Source: Flavimobilis massiliensis
GTDB lineage: Bacteria; Actinomycetota; Actinomycetes; Actinomycetales; Cellulomonadaceae
Direction: 5' to 3'
Assembly (NCBI RefSeq): GCF_900240335.1
Contig: NZ_LT964979.1
Location: 2,418,001 to 2,482,000 of the forward strand
DNA: 64,000 nucleotides
A model generated the notes under the pieces. The model was given only the letters and a program-made list of their open reading frames with translations. It was not told the DNA's origin and ran no database searches. A program made the translations under genes and the position numbers. This document shows positions 8,059-16,762 of the stretch, in pieces (within the stretch, counting starts at the first letter, position 1; every line of letters begins with the position of its first letter).

Positions 8059-9303
8059 ATGAGCACCACCACGTCCACGCCCGCCCCGCCGCAGCTCGCG
8101 CCCTCGCTCGTCCGCGCGACGGGCTGGGGCTACTACCCGGTCGCCGCGATCGCTCGCCTGCCGTTCGCCATGGTCGTCGTCGGCGTCCTCACGTACGTCG
8201 CGACCGTCACCGGGTCGGTCGCGCTCGGCGGCCTCGCGTCGGGCGCCGTCGGTGTGGGTGTCGTGCTCGCGGGACCGTTCGTCGGCGGGCTCGTCGACCG
8301 GCACGGGCAGCGCCGCGTCGTGCCCGTCGTGGGTCTGCTCAACGCGGTGGCCGTCGCCGTCGTGCCGCTCGTCGTCCACACGGACGCGACGCGCCCGCTC
8401 GTCGTCGCCGTCGCGTTCCTCGCGGGGGCGACGGTCCCGCAGGTCGCGCCGCTGTCGCGGACGCGGCTCGTGACGATCGTCGGGGCGCGCGTCGTCCCGG
8501 AGAAGCGGGTGTCGACGTTCGCGCACGTCATGTCGTACGAGTCGGCGATCGACGAGACGGCGTTCGTCATCGGCCCCGTGCTCGTCGGTGTGCTCGCCGC
8601 GATGGTCGCACCGTGGCTGCCGCTCGCGGTCGCTGCTGCGCTGAGCCTCACCGCCGTCGTCGCGTTCGCGCTGCACCCGACGGCGGCCGTGCGGGCCGTC
8701 GGCCATGCGACCGAGGAACGTGCGCCGCTGCGCGAGATCGTGCGGGCGCGGGTGCTCGTCGTCGTCGGCGGGGCGTTCGCCGTCGGCCTGTTCTTCGGGA
8801 CGACGCTCACGTCGCTCACCGCCTTCATGGGGGAGCAGGGGCGCGGTGACGAGGCGGGGCTCGCGTACGGCGCGATGGGTCTGACGTCGGCCGTGCTCGC
8901 GCTCGGGGTGGCGCTGCTGCCGCGGGCGTTCGCGCCGCGCTGGCGCTGGGTCGTGTTCGGCACGGTCATCATCGTGTCGTCGGCGCTCTACGCGACGCTC
9001 GCGGCGGGGGCGTCGCCGATCCTCGCGCTGCTGCTCATGGGGCTCGGCGTCGGGCCGGTGCTCGTCACGGTGCTGTCGATGGCGTCGGCGCGCAGCCCGC
9101 AGGGGCGTGCGGCGACGACGATGACGCTGACAACGGCGGCGCTGAGCCTCGCGCAGGCGGTCGCGTCGGCGGTGACGGGCCAGCTGGCGGAGGCGCAGGG
9201 TGCGGGGCTGGCGATGGTCCTGCCGCTCGTGTCGGCGGTGCTGCTTGTCGTGCTGGGCCTGGCCAACGTCGCACTCGAGCGCCGCGCCCCTGCCGCCACC
9301 TGA
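8059..9303 (+). CDS. MFS transporter
   Basis: A 414-residue major facilitator protein with twelve predicted hydrophobic segments. The loop between helices 2 and 3 carries the MFS signature (GGLVDRHGQRR), and the central loop (HPTAAVRAVGHATEERAPLREI) is short. Substrate is not evident; drug or metabolite export is usual for this type. The ATG follows GAGAAGGA. It stands alone: palindromes lie both before and after. No regulator is adjacent on the same strand except the PadR gene 190 bases downstream, which belongs to another unit. Confidence 0.85.
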   Translation: MSTTTSTPAPPQLAPSLVRATGWGYYPVAAIARLPFAMVVVGVLTYVATVTGSVALGGLASGAVGVGVVLAGPFVGGLVDRHGQRRVVPVVGLLNAVAVAVVPLVVHTDATRPLVVAVAFLAGATVPQVAPLSRTRLVTIVGARVVPEKRVSTFAHVMSYESAIDETAFVIGPVLVGVLAAMVAPWLPLAVAAALSLTAVVAFALHPTAAVRAVGHATEERAPLREIVRARVLVVVGGAFAVGLFFGTTLTSLTAFMGEQGRGDEAGLAYGAMGLTSAVLALGVALLPRAFAPRWRWVVFGTVIIVSSALYATLAAGASPILALLLMGLGVGPVLVTVLSMASARSPQGRAATTMTLTTAALSLAQAVASAVTGQLAEAQGAGLAMVLPLVSAVLLVVLGLANVALERRAPAAT

Positions 9304-9328
9304 CCGCGCAGGTTCCGCCGCGCCTCGA

Positions 9329-9404
9329 GGCGCCTACCCGCGGCTTTGTGCCCTACCCGCAGGTCTCGACTCTCGGGTAGGGCACAAGCTTGCGGGTGGG
9401 CGCC
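9329..9404. repeat. 76-bp imperfect palindrome between MFS and PadR genes
   Basis: GGCGCC-tACCCGC-ggCTTTGTGCCCTACCC on the left mirrors GGGTAGGGCACAAG-ctt-GCGGGT-gGGCGCC on the right, with about 16 bases of loop. Both arms carry TACCCGC and TGCCCTACCC motifs. It could end the MFS transcript, but its length and internal symmetry resemble a mobile palindromic element. Confidence 0.6.
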
Positions 9405-9471
9405 TGCCGAGACGGCCCGCACCCCGTCGCGGGGTGGAGCGGAGGTCCGTCCCTGTAGGTGGCGTGGCTGA

Positions 9472-9492
9472 CTAGATTGCGTTACTGTCTAG
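9472..9492 (+). promoter_or_regulatory. Leaderless promoter and candidate PadR operator
   Basis: CTAGA (9472-9476) and TCTAG (9488-9492) form a spaced palindrome that overlaps a TACTGT -10 box (9483-9488). The start codon at 9495 follows the box by six bases, so the mRNA is probably leaderless. A dimeric PadR protein binding here would block its own promoter. Confidence 0.5.
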
Positions 9493-9494
9493 CC

Positions 9495-9884
9495 ATGAAC
9501 GACACGACCTGGCCCGCCGAGTGGCTCCGCGGAGTCCTCGAGACCTGCGTCCTGCGCGTGCTCGCCGACGGCCCGACGTACGGCTACGCGATCGCCGAAC
9601 GGCTCGACGAGCTCGGCCTCGGCCGTCTCAAGGGCGGCACCCTCTACCCGCTTCTCGGCCGCCTCGAGACCGCTGGCCGCGTCACCGTCGAGTGGCGCGC
9701 CGGCGACGGCGGCCCAGGCCGCAAGTACTACGAGCTCACCGCAGCAGGCCGCGAGGCCCTCGCCGACGCGAGCACGCTCTGGGGCGCCTTCACGACGACG
9801 ACGCTCGCCATCCTCATGCCCGACGACGCCGCCGAGCCCGGCGCCAGCCCCACGCACCCCCCGACGACGGAGGTCCTCCCGTGA
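9495..9884 (+). CDS. PadR family transcriptional regulator
   Basis: A 129-residue winged-helix regulator. It opens with the typical PadR helix (WLRGVLETCVLRVLADGPTYGYAIAERL), then GRLKGGTLYPLLGRLETAGRV and the wing GRKYYELTAAGREAL. PadR proteins are usually repressors that respond to small molecules or membrane stress. The ATG at 9495 is chosen over in-frame codons upstream because a -10 box and palindrome lie just before it. The stop overlaps the GTG of the next gene, a membrane partner, a very common pair in actinobacteria. Confidence 0.9.
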   Translation: MNDTTWPAEWLRGVLETCVLRVLADGPTYGYAIAERLDELGLGRLKGGTLYPLLGRLETAGRVTVEWRAGDGGPGRKYYELTAAGREALADASTLWGAFTTTTLAILMPDDAAEPGASPTHPPTTEVLP

Positions 9885-10597
9885 CACGCACCCCTGACCC
9901 TGCGGCCCTCGCCCCGCACGTCGAGCCGTCGTGGCTCGACGCGTTCGTCCTCGCCCTCCGGGTGCACGGCGTGCCCGGCACCCTCATCGGCGACGCGCTC
10001 GCGGAGGTTGAGTCGCACTGCGCCGAGGCCGGGGAGCCGGCAGCGGAGGCGTTCGGCGACCCCGTGGCGTACGCACAGTCGCTCGAACTCGCGCCCGACG
10101 AGAGCCTTGAGTCGGAGATCCGGTGGGGCGGGGTGTGGTCCGGGCTGCAGCTCGTCGCGCTCTTCGCCGTTCCCGCGGCCGTCCGGGGCCTCGTCCGCGG
10201 CGAGCCCGTCAACGTCACGGGAGGGATGCTGCTCATGGTCGTGCTCTTGCTGGGGATCGTCGCCGCGCTGGGGGTGAAGTCCACGTGGGCCATGCGCACC
10301 GTCGTCGAACGTCCGGGGCTCGCGTCGATCATTCTCGGCGCCTCGCTCACGGCGGTCGTGCTGCCGTCGGTGCTGTGGCGGACGGTCGTCGTGAGCCTCC
10401 CGGTGGTTCCGGTGCTTGTCGTGGCCGCGCTGCTGCTCGTCGTTGGCACGACGCGGAGCGTCCGAACCCTGGGCGCACCCGACGACATCGTCGGGCCGTC
10501 GGATCCCCGCTCGGCGCGCCTGCGGCTGCCGTTCTCCGCGTTCCTCATGCCGCTCGGCACGATCGTCCTCGCGATCATCGCCGCGCTCACTGCCTGA
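9881..10597 (+). CDS. Membrane protein paired with PadR (HAAS-type N-terminus)
   Basis: A 238-residue protein that begins with a soluble region of about 80 residues (ALRVHGVPGTLIGDALAEVESHCAEAG) like the HAAS signalling domain often linked to PadR regulators. About four to five membrane helices follow. The GTG start is inside the PadR stop (GTGA), so the two proteins are made together, and a membrane sensor that controls PadR is the likely role. No transport or enzymatic motif is visible. Confidence 0.75.
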   Translation: MTRTPDPAALAPHVEPSWLDAFVLALRVHGVPGTLIGDALAEVESHCAEAGEPAAEAFGDPVAYAQSLELAPDESLESEIRWGGVWSGLQLVALFAVPAAVRGLVRGEPVNVTGGMLLMVVLLLGIVAALGVKSTWAMRTVVERPGLASIILGASLTAVVLPSVLWRTVVVSLPVVPVLVVAALLLVVGTTRSVRTLGAPDDIVGPSDPRSARLRLPFSAFLMPLGTIVLAIIAALTA

Positions 10598-10683
10598 CGG
10601 CACGTACCGCGGGATACGCGGAGCGGCCAAGCGCCTCCGGCGCGGGCGCATGGACGTCCCGGGACGCTCGCGGCGCGTGGCCC

Positions 10684-10689
10684 TAGGAT
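10684..10689 (+). promoter_or_regulatory. -10 box of the aminotransferase gene
   Basis: TAGGAT at 10684-10689 gives an expected transcript start near 10696, about 80 bases before the chosen ATG at 10775. It argues for that ATG over the in-frame GTG at 10718. Confidence 0.45.
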
Positions 10690-10774
10690 CAGGGGGGGTC
10701 GCGCGGCGCCCGCGCCCGTGGCCCTGTCGGAACTCACCCTGACTCCCGGCCCCGGCCGGGGAGAGGCGCCAACG

Positions 10775-12055
10775 ATGTCCCCTGCGTTCGAGAACCTCAG
10801 CCCCGACGAGCTCGCTGCCGAGCACGCCCGCCTCCAGCAGGCGTACGCGGACCTCCAGGCGACGGGCCTCACACTCGATCTCACGCGCGGCAAGCCCGCG
10901 CCCGCGCAGCTCGACCTCTCCAACGCACTGCTCTCGCTCCCGGGCGACGGCGACTTCCGCGACGGCACGGGCACGGACGTCCGCAACTACGGCGGCCTCC
11001 AGGGCCTCCCGGAACTGCGCGCGATCTTCGGCGAGCTCCTGAGCATCGACCCGGCCAACCTCTGGGCGGCGAACAACGCGAGCCTCGAGATCATGCACGA
11101 CCTCGTCGCGTTCGCGCTGCTCCACGGCACTAACGACTCCGAGCGCCCCTGGCGCGACGAGCCCGCCGTGAAGTTCCTCTGCCCCGTGCCGGGCTACGAC
11201 CGCCACTTCGCGATCGCCGAGGCGTACGGCATCGAGATGATCCCCGTGACGCTCCACGCGGACGGCCCGGACCTCGGCGAGGTGCGCGCGGCCGTCGCGG
11301 ACCCCGCCGTCAAGGGGATGTGGTGCGTGCCGACGTACGCGAACCCGACGGGCGCCGTGTACTCCGAGGAGGTGACGCGCGCGCTTCTCGCCCTCGAGAC
11401 GGCCGCGCCCGACTTCCGTATCGTCTGGGACAACGCGTACGCCGTCCACCCGCTTGCCGACGAGTGCGCGCCCGCGCTGCCGATCCTTGAGCTCGCCGCC
11501 GAGGAAGGCCACCCGAACCGCGTCTGGACCGTCGCGTCGACGTCGAAGATCACGTTCGCGGGCGCGGGCGTCGCGTTCCTCGGCTCCTCTGCGGAGAACC
11601 TCGCCTGGTACGGCAGCCACTACGGCAAGCGGTCGATCGGCCCCGACAAGGTCAACCAGCTCCGCCACCTACGGTTCTTCGGCGACGCAGCGGGAGTGCG
11701 CGCGCACATGGAGAAGCACCGGCAGATCCTCGCGCCCAAGTTCGACGCGGTGCTCGAGATCCTCGACGCCCGCCTCGGCGGGACGGGGGCCGCGACGTGG
11801 ACGCGCCCCGAGGGCGGCTACTTCATCAGCCTCGACGTCGTGCCCGGCACGGCGCGCCGTGTCGTCGAGCTCGCGAAGGCTGCGGGCATCGCGCTCACGG
11901 CCGCGGGCGCGACGTTCCCGGGCGGGGTCGACCCGCGCGACGAGAACATCCGGCTCGCCCCGAGCTTCCCGTCGGCCGACGACGTCCGCACGAGCATGGA
12001 CGGCGTCGCGACGTGCGTGCTGCTCGCCGCGGTCGAGGCGCGCCTGTCAGCCTGA
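10775..12055 (+). CDS. Aspartate aminotransferase, Rv3722c type
   Basis: A 426-residue PLP enzyme collinear with the mycobacterial aspartate aminotransferase Rv3722c as I recall it: the N-terminus (LSPDELAAEHARLQQ, LDLTRGKP, LDLSNALLSLPGDGD), RNYGGLQGLPELRAIF and CPVPGYDRHFAI all match that family. The PLP lysine is K258 in VASTSKITFAGAGV; the conserved NPTG block (YANPTGAVYS) and WDNAYAVH are present. It moves the amino group between aspartate and 2-oxoglutarate, feeding nitrogen metabolism. ATG at 10775 has GAGAGG upstream. A strong terminator follows. Confidence 0.92.
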   Translation: MSPAFENLSPDELAAEHARLQQAYADLQATGLTLDLTRGKPAPAQLDLSNALLSLPGDGDFRDGTGTDVRNYGGLQGLPELRAIFGELLSIDPANLWAANNASLEIMHDLVAFALLHGTNDSERPWRDEPAVKFLCPVPGYDRHFAIAEAYGIEMIPVTLHADGPDLGEVRAAVADPAVKGMWCVPTYANPTGAVYSEEVTRALLALETAAPDFRIVWDNAYAVHPLADECAPALPILELAAEEGHPNRVWTVASTSKITFAGAGVAFLGSSAENLAWYGSHYGKRSIGPDKVNQLRHLRFFGDAAGVRAHMEKHRQILAPKFDAVLEILDARLGGTGAATWTRPEGGYFISLDVVPGTARRVVELAKAAGIALTAAGATFPGGVDPRDENIRLAPSFPSADDVRTSMDGVATCVLLAAVEARLSA

Positions 12056-12063
12056 CCCCACGC

Positions 12064-12103
12064 ACGACGAAGGGCCCGGCCGCGAGGCCGGGCCCTTCGT
12101 CGT
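12064..12103. terminator. Bidirectional terminator
   Basis: A perfect 18-bp stem (ACGACGAAGGGCCCGGCC, 12064-12081) with loop GCGA and its complement at 12086-12103. It separates the aminotransferase from the convergent sigma-module gene and can serve both. Confidence 0.9.
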
Positions 12104-12146
12104 CGACAGGTCCGGGTGCGCCCCCTGCGCGCCCCGGCACCGACGA

Positions 12147-14303
12147 TCAGTCGGTGACCCGCTCGGGGTCGACCGTCACCGTGGCGACCTTGCCGGTCGC
12201 CGACTCCTTCGTCGCGTCGGTGCCGGTGAGCGTCGCCGTCGCCCACACCTCGTAGGTGCCGGCGCCGACGTGCGTGCCGGTCGAGCAGGAACGCAGGTCC
12301 GTGTTCCACGCGAGGTCTGTCGACGCCCCGCGGGCGAGGTCATACCCACTCGTCGGGGTGACGTTCGAGTTGTCGGGGATCTGGCCGACGACGATCCCGT
12401 TGCGGGTGAGGACCCCGCCGACGACCCCCGGGAACGAACCCGCGAGGCGCGTGCCGCCGATGTTCGTCACCGTCATCTCGCCGCCGTGCGCGTTGTCGAG
12501 CCCGACGGTCGTCGTCACCGGCGTCCCCGAGACCTCGAGCGAGTCGCCCTGGAACCCGGGGACCTCGGAACCGCACGCGGGGAACGTCGCCGACGCGTCC
12601 TTCGTGGGGAGCGCGGGCCCGTCACCGATCGTGAGGTCCTGCCGCACCGAGATGATCTCGGTCGCGGTCTCGGTGGTGCCGTCGAGCTGGGTGACGGGGA
12701 CGACGACGAGCAGCGTGTACGTGCCGTCGGGCAGGGCGGTGCCGTCGCAGTCCGTCGTCGGGATGTCCGCGACGAGCTCGTTGCGGAACGTCGCGTCGTC
12801 CGCGAGCTTCTCCGGGCCCGTCCACCACGGGCCGTCGGGCTGCTCGGTCGACATGACGCTGCGGACCTTCTCGTCCTTGAGGAGATACACCTCGACCGGC
12901 CCACCCTCAAGGACGTCGAGCGAGCCCTTGGCGTGGACGATCTGCGCGGTCATGGCGCCCCGCGCGACCAGGCCGGTGGGGATGAGAGTCTTCGTGCCGT
13001 CGAGCGTGAGGGTCACCTTGTCGCCGCCGGCCTCGGTCGAGGAGGTGATCTCGGCCGTCGGGTCGCCGCACGCGAGCATCGTCGACGCAGGCTGCTCGGT
13101 TCCGGAGGGGGCACCGAGCGTCACGGGGACGGCGTCGCTGCCGATGATGGTGCGCCCGGCGCCGTCGAGACCCGGCGTGGAGAGCTCGAGGATCGCCCAG
13201 GCCTCGTAGTCGCCCGCGGGGAGGAGCCCGGAGTCGTCGCACGCGGTCGCAGTGCCGTCGACGCGCAGGCCGTCGAGGATCTTGGTGGTTCCAGGCTCGG
13301 CGCCTGTGGCATCGTCGGCACCGAACCAGGCGAGGAGCTGGCTGCCCTCGGTCTTGTGTGCGGAGACGATCTTGCCGTCGCGTGCGAGGTACACCCACAC
13401 GCCTGTGACGGTGCGGGCCTGCGTGCTGCCGTCGAGGACGGCGGGGTCGAGGCGGAGCAGGTCGGGCAGGACGGCGGCCGACGTCGTCGTGCGGTTGGGG
13501 CCGATCGCCTCGAGGCGGTAGGTGTCCGCTCCACTCTCGTGAATGCCGGGGACGGACTCGGTGCCGCACGCGAGGGCGTGCGTGGCCATCGTGAGGTCAG
13601 GGGCCGCGATCGTCACGTCCCACGGTCCGCCGACGACGTCGACCTGGCGAGGGGTGTCGCCGACGAGCATGCCGTCGACCGTCGCCCACACCTGGTAAGT
13701 CCCGGCGGGCAGGGTCCCGGACGGGTCGCACGCGACGGTCTCGATGTGCTGGAAAGGATCGCTCGGGCTGCCGCCGGCGGTAAGCTCGGCCTGGGTCCAG
13801 GGCTCGGGGTTGGCGCCCGGCACGGCGACGATCTTGCCGTCCCGGACGACGGTGTAGTTGACGAAGCCGCTCGAGCCGAGCGTCAGCGACTTCTCGGCCG
13901 CGCCCTCGTGGAGGACGGCGACGACGTCCGGCAGGTCGGCGAGGCTCCGTGCCGTGAGCGGCGGCGTGGCGGTCGAGAGCACGAGGTCGAGTCCGTCGAT
14001 GCTGCCCTTCGGCGGCGTGAACGTGCCGCACGCGGCCGGCAGGTCGGTGTTCGTCGCGGGCGGCGGCGTGCCGTCGCTGCCGCCGAGGTTCTGCGCGACG
14101 AGCACACCGCCGACGGCGACGAGCGCGACGGACGCCGCAGCGACGAGCGAGCGTGCCGCAGTGCGGCGGCGTCGGGCGGCAAGCCCGTGCGTGCGGGCGG
14201 TCGCGGCCATGTCCTCGAGGGAGCGGGCGCGCGGGGCGTGGGCGGCGTCGTCGGCGATGCCTCGCAGGAGGGCCGAGAGGTCGCGGGGGTCGTCGTGGGT
14301 CAT
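12147..14303 (-). CDS. Sigma-coupled membrane protein with four two-Cys ectodomain repeats
   Basis: A 718-residue protein. Residues 1-45 are cytoplasmic and basic, a single membrane helix follows (about 48-70, LVAAASVALVAVGGVLVA), and the rest is outside. The ectodomain holds four repeats of roughly 150 residues. Each opens with an ACG-type cysteine (PAACGTF, LACGTES, LACGDPT, PACGSEV) and closes with a second cysteine before a turn and a beta strand (ACDPSGTLPAGTYQVWA, ACDDSGLLPAGDYEAWA, DCDGTALPDGTYTLLV, SCSTGTHVGAGTYEVWA). One disulfide per unit is likely. The start overlaps the sigma gene stop (ATGA). No zinc anti-sigma motif is seen; sigma control is inferred from context. The paralogue at 15021 has two such units. 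Confidence 0.75.
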   Translation of the reverse strand: MTHDDPRDLSALLRGIADDAAHAPRARSLEDMAATARTHGLAARRRRTAARSLVAAASVALVAVGGVLVAQNLGGSDGTPPPATNTDLPAACGTFTPPKGSIDGLDLVLSTATPPLTARSLADLPDVVAVLHEGAAEKSLTLGSSGFVNYTVVRDGKIVAVPGANPEPWTQAELTAGGSPSDPFQHIETVACDPSGTLPAGTYQVWATVDGMLVGDTPRQVDVVGGPWDVTIAAPDLTMATHALACGTESVPGIHESGADTYRLEAIGPNRTTTSAAVLPDLLRLDPAVLDGSTQARTVTGVWVYLARDGKIVSAHKTEGSQLLAWFGADDATGAEPGTTKILDGLRVDGTATACDDSGLLPAGDYEAWAILELSTPGLDGAGRTIIGSDAVPVTLGAPSGTEQPASTMLACGDPTAEITSSTEAGGDKVTLTLDGTKTLIPTGLVARGAMTAQIVHAKGSLDVLEGGPVEVYLLKDEKVRSVMSTEQPDGPWWTGPEKLADDATFRNELVADIPTTDCDGTALPDGTYTLLVVVPVTQLDGTTETATEIISVRQDLTIGDGPALPTKDASATFPACGSEVPGFQGDSLEVSGTPVTTTVGLDNAHGGEMTVTNIGGTRLAGSFPGVVGGVLTRNGIVVGQIPDNSNVTPTSGYDLARGASTDLAWNTDLRSCSTGTHVGAGTYEVWATATLTGTDATKESATGKVATVTVDPERVTD

Positions 14304-14848
14304 CGTGCACCTCCAGGGGTGACGTCAAGATCGGATCGGTGCGTGCCCGAGAGTGCGCCGAGGTGGTGCTCGAGGCGCGTCACCGCGTCGGACAGGTAGC
14401 GCTTGACGGAGCCCTGGGCGAGCCCGAGCTCGGCCGCGACCTGCGGGACCGTCATGTCCTCGTAGAAGCGCAGGACGACGCACGCGCGCTCGCGGGGCGT
14501 GAGCGTCGACAGCGCGCGCAGCACGTCGAGGTGCGCGGGCACGTGCTCGGGCGTCGCCGCGCCGTCGTCGGGCTGGGACGGGGGTGCCACGTGGAGGTGG
14601 CGGACCGCGGCCCAGCGCTTGCGCCGACGGAAGCCGTCGACAAACGTGTTGCGGATCGTGCGGCGGACGTACGCCTCCGCGCTGCGGATGTCGTCGTCCG
14701 TGCGTCTGCGCGAGTATGCCGCGACGAGCGCGTCCTGCACGAGGTCCTCGGCCTCGGCCAGGTCGCCCGTGAGCAGGTACGCCGCTGACACGAGGGCGTC
14801 ACCGCGGGTGCGGACGAGCTCGTCCAGCGTGGTGGCCCAGTCGGTCAT
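14300..14848 (-). CDS. ECF RNA polymerase sigma factor (SigE-like), module 1
   Basis: A 182-residue sigma factor with region 2 (YLLTGDLAEAEDLVQDALVAAY, then AYVRRTIRNTFVDGFRRRKRW) and region 4 (LSTLTPRERACVVLRFYEDM, VAAELGLAQGSVKRYLSDAV). The ATG at 14848 is favoured by GAGGAG nine bases upstream. In-frame codons further upstream would run through a palindrome. Its stop overlaps the start of the four-repeat membrane protein, its likely controller. A paralogous module lies directly upstream on the same strand, so tandem duplication is likely. Confidence 0.9.
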   Translation of the reverse strand: MTDWATTLDELVRTRGDALVSAAYLLTGDLAEAEDLVQDALVAAYSRRRTDDDIRSAEAYVRRTIRNTFVDGFRRRKRWAAVRHLHVAPPSQPDDGAATPEHVPAHLDVLRALSTLTPRERACVVLRFYEDMTVPQVAAELGLAQGSVKRYLSDAVTRLEHHLGALSGTHRSDLDVTPGGAR

Positions 14849-14885
14849 CGGCGTGCTCCTCGTCGCGGCCCGCACGGACGCGGGA

Positions 14886-14904
14886 TGCACACGGTACGTG
14901 TGCA
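14886..14904. promoter_or_regulatory. Operator-like palindrome upstream of sigma module 1
   Basis: TGCACACG-GTA-CGTGTGCA is a perfect palindrome with eight-base arms, 38 bases before the sigma start codon. Its size fits a dimeric DNA-binding protein. No regulator for it can be named. Confidence 0.4.
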
Positions 14905-14920
14905 CGGTCCCTGCGACCAT

Positions 14921-15009
14921 CGTGCCCTCCCGGTCCCGCCGCGTGGAGCGGCGTGGTCGGGGCGCCCCGTGCGGGCGCCTCTACCCGGTATGACGACCGG
15001 GAGGGCACG
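14921..15009. repeat. 15-bp inverted repeat between the two sigma modules
   Basis: CGTGCCCTCCCGGTC (14921-14935) is repeated exactly in inverted form as GACCGGGAGGGCACG (14995-15009). The 59 bases between hold two more small GC-rich hairpins. It lies just downstream of module 2 and upstream of module 1, so it may end one transcript and leave the next under its own promoter. Confidence 0.55.
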
Positions 15010-15020
15010 TTTCGTTGGGG

Positions 15021-16211
15021 TCAGTCGGTGATCGTCACGGTCCCCAGGCTCTCGACGACGGTGACCTCGACCTGGAACCCGACGGAGCCGTAGAGGCCAA
15101 CGACGAGCTGGTAGTCGCCTGCGGGCAGGAGGGTGCCCGTCTCGCACGAGCGTCCGGGGACGTCGACGTCGAGCGGGCCGTCGAGCCGTGGGACGTCGGC
15201 GGCGGGCCAGGCGTCGATGCCGCCGTCGCCAGGGCCTGCCGGGAACGTCGTCCACGTGCCGTCCGGGGTCGGCGTGTGGGCGCGGGCAACGACGTGGCCG
15301 TCCTGGAGGAGGAACGCCTGGACGCCGTCGGCGAGCACGTCGCCGTCGACCGTGAGGGTCGTGCCGAGGTCGAGGGTCGTGCCCCGCGCCGACGTGGTGC
15401 GCGCGGTCGTTCCGGCGATGCGAAGCGGGGTGCTGCTCTGTGCGAGCACGTCCTTGCTGCGGTCGAGCCACGCGGTGTCGTCGACCGTCGGGCCGCCGCA
15501 GCCGTACGCCATCGTCGGGGCGACGTCGTCGGGGACCTCCCAGGCGGGCTCGGGCTCGAGCGTCACGGGCCGGCGTTCGGAGACGAGCCTGAGGACCTCG
15601 GAGCTCGAGGAGGCGAGGTCGGTGACGTCCGCGACGACGAGCAGCGTCAGCGGGCCCTCGAGCGTTGCGCCGTCGGCGCAACCGACCGCAGGGAGCGTGA
15701 TCGACCCCCAGACGTCGGTGCCCGTGCCGCTGCGGTCGTCGACCGTCGAGGCGTCGTCGACGAGGCCGACGACCCTCTCGCCGTCGAGCACGTACGCCGT
15801 CGCGTGCGTGGGAAGGACGAGACGGCCCGGGTCGTGCTCGACAAAGGCGTGGGCCGTGTCGCCGAGCGCGGGCGAGACCGTCGTCGGCACCGTGAGGCGG
15901 AGCCTCGGCAGGGCTGGGTCCGCGTCCGGCACGAGGCGCGCGGCCGAGGCCCCGCACGCGAGTGGTCCCGCAGGTGCGGGGGTGGCGCGCGTCCCGCCGA
16001 GCTGCTGCGCCGCGACGACGCCGCCGACCGCGACCGCGACAACCGCAGCCGCCGCGGTCGTCGCGCGGCCTGCGGCACGCCTGCGGCGCAGGACCGTCGC
16101 GCGGCGTCGGACGCCCGCGACGAGCTCGTCGTCCGTGAGGTGGCTCGTCGAGCGGCCGGCGGCGCCGGCGATGTCGTCGAGCGCGTCGGTGAGGCGGTCG
16201 TCGGGGTTCAT
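15021..16211 (-). CDS. Sigma-coupled membrane protein with two two-Cys ectodomain repeats
   Basis: A 396-residue paralogue of the 718-residue protein. About 45 basic cytoplasmic residues precede one membrane helix (about 48-66, TTAAAAVVAVAVGGVVAAQQ); the ectodomain has two repeat units. Unit one runs from LACGAS to VGCADGATLEGPLTLLVV and unit two from YGCGGPT to SCETGTLLPAGDYQLVV, the same two-Cys pattern as next door. The ATG overlaps the sigma stop (ATGA). It probably holds its sigma factor until an outside signal acts; this is inferred from layout because no anti-sigma family motif is visible. Confidence 0.75.
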   Translation of the reverse strand: MNPDDRLTDALDDIAGAAGRSTSHLTDDELVAGVRRRATVLRRRRAAGRATTAAAAVVAVAVGGVVAAQQLGGTRATPAPAGPLACGASAARLVPDADPALPRLRLTVPTTVSPALGDTAHAFVEHDPGRLVLPTHATAYVLDGERVVGLVDDASTVDDRSGTGTDVWGSITLPAVGCADGATLEGPLTLLVVADVTDLASSSSEVLRLVSERRPVTLEPEPAWEVPDDVAPTMAYGCGGPTVDDTAWLDRSKDVLAQSSTPLRIAGTTARTTSARGTTLDLGTTLTVDGDVLADGVQAFLLQDGHVVARAHTPTPDGTWTTFPAGPGDGGIDAWPAADVPRLDGPLDVDVPGRSCETGTLLPAGDYQLVVGLYGSVGFQVEVTVVESLGTVTITD

Positions 16212-16762
16212 CGGGGGCCTCCCAGCGTCATACGGTCGGATCCGGGTGCGGAGGTGCCCGACGCGTCGGGGCCGAGGACGTCGGCGAGACGACGGTGGGC
16301 GTCGGACAGGTAGCGCTTGACGGTGCCGACGGACAGGCCGAGCCGGCCTGCGACGTCGGCGAGCGGCAGGTCGTCGTAGTGCCGCAGGACGACGCACGCG
16401 CGCTCGCGGGGCGAGAGCGTCGCAAGGGCCTCCTGGACGTCGAGCCGTGCGGGGACGTGGTCGGCCGTCGCGGACTCGTGCGGCGGCTGCTCGTCGGGGA
16501 CGGCCGAGAGGTGCCGGATCGTCGCCCACGTCCTGCGACGGCGGAAGCCGTCGAGGTACGTCCTCAGGACGGCCTTGCGGACGTACGCCTCGAGCGCTAC
16601 GACGTCCGTGCCGGCACGGACGCGTGCGCACGTCGCGACGAGCGCGTCCTGGACGAGGTCCTCGGACTCGCGCACGTCCCCGCTCAGCAGGTACGCGTAC
16701 CCGACGAGCGCTCGCCGTCGGGTTGCGACGAGCTCCGAGAGCGTCTGCTCCCATGTCCCCAC
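16208..16762 (-). CDS. ECF RNA polymerase sigma factor (SigE-like), module 2
   Basis: A 184-residue sigma factor, clearly paralogous to the one at 14300 (shared LVQDALVA, AYVRKAVLRTYLDGFRRRRTWA, LSPRERACVVLRHYDD, GLSVGTVKRYLSDAHRR). Regions 2 and 4 are complete. The ATG at 16762 has a weak ribosome site. The gene is divergent from hppA with about 235 bases between, which must hold promoters for both. Co-translated with the two-repeat membrane protein downstream. Confidence 0.9.
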   Translation of the reverse strand: MGTWEQTLSELVATRRRALVGYAYLLSGDVRESEDLVQDALVATCARVRAGTDVVALEAYVRKAVLRTYLDGFRRRRTWATIRHLSAVPDEQPPHESATADHVPARLDVQEALATLSPRERACVVLRHYDDLPLADVAGRLGLSVGTVKRYLSDAHRRLADVLGPDASGTSAPGSDRMTLGGPR

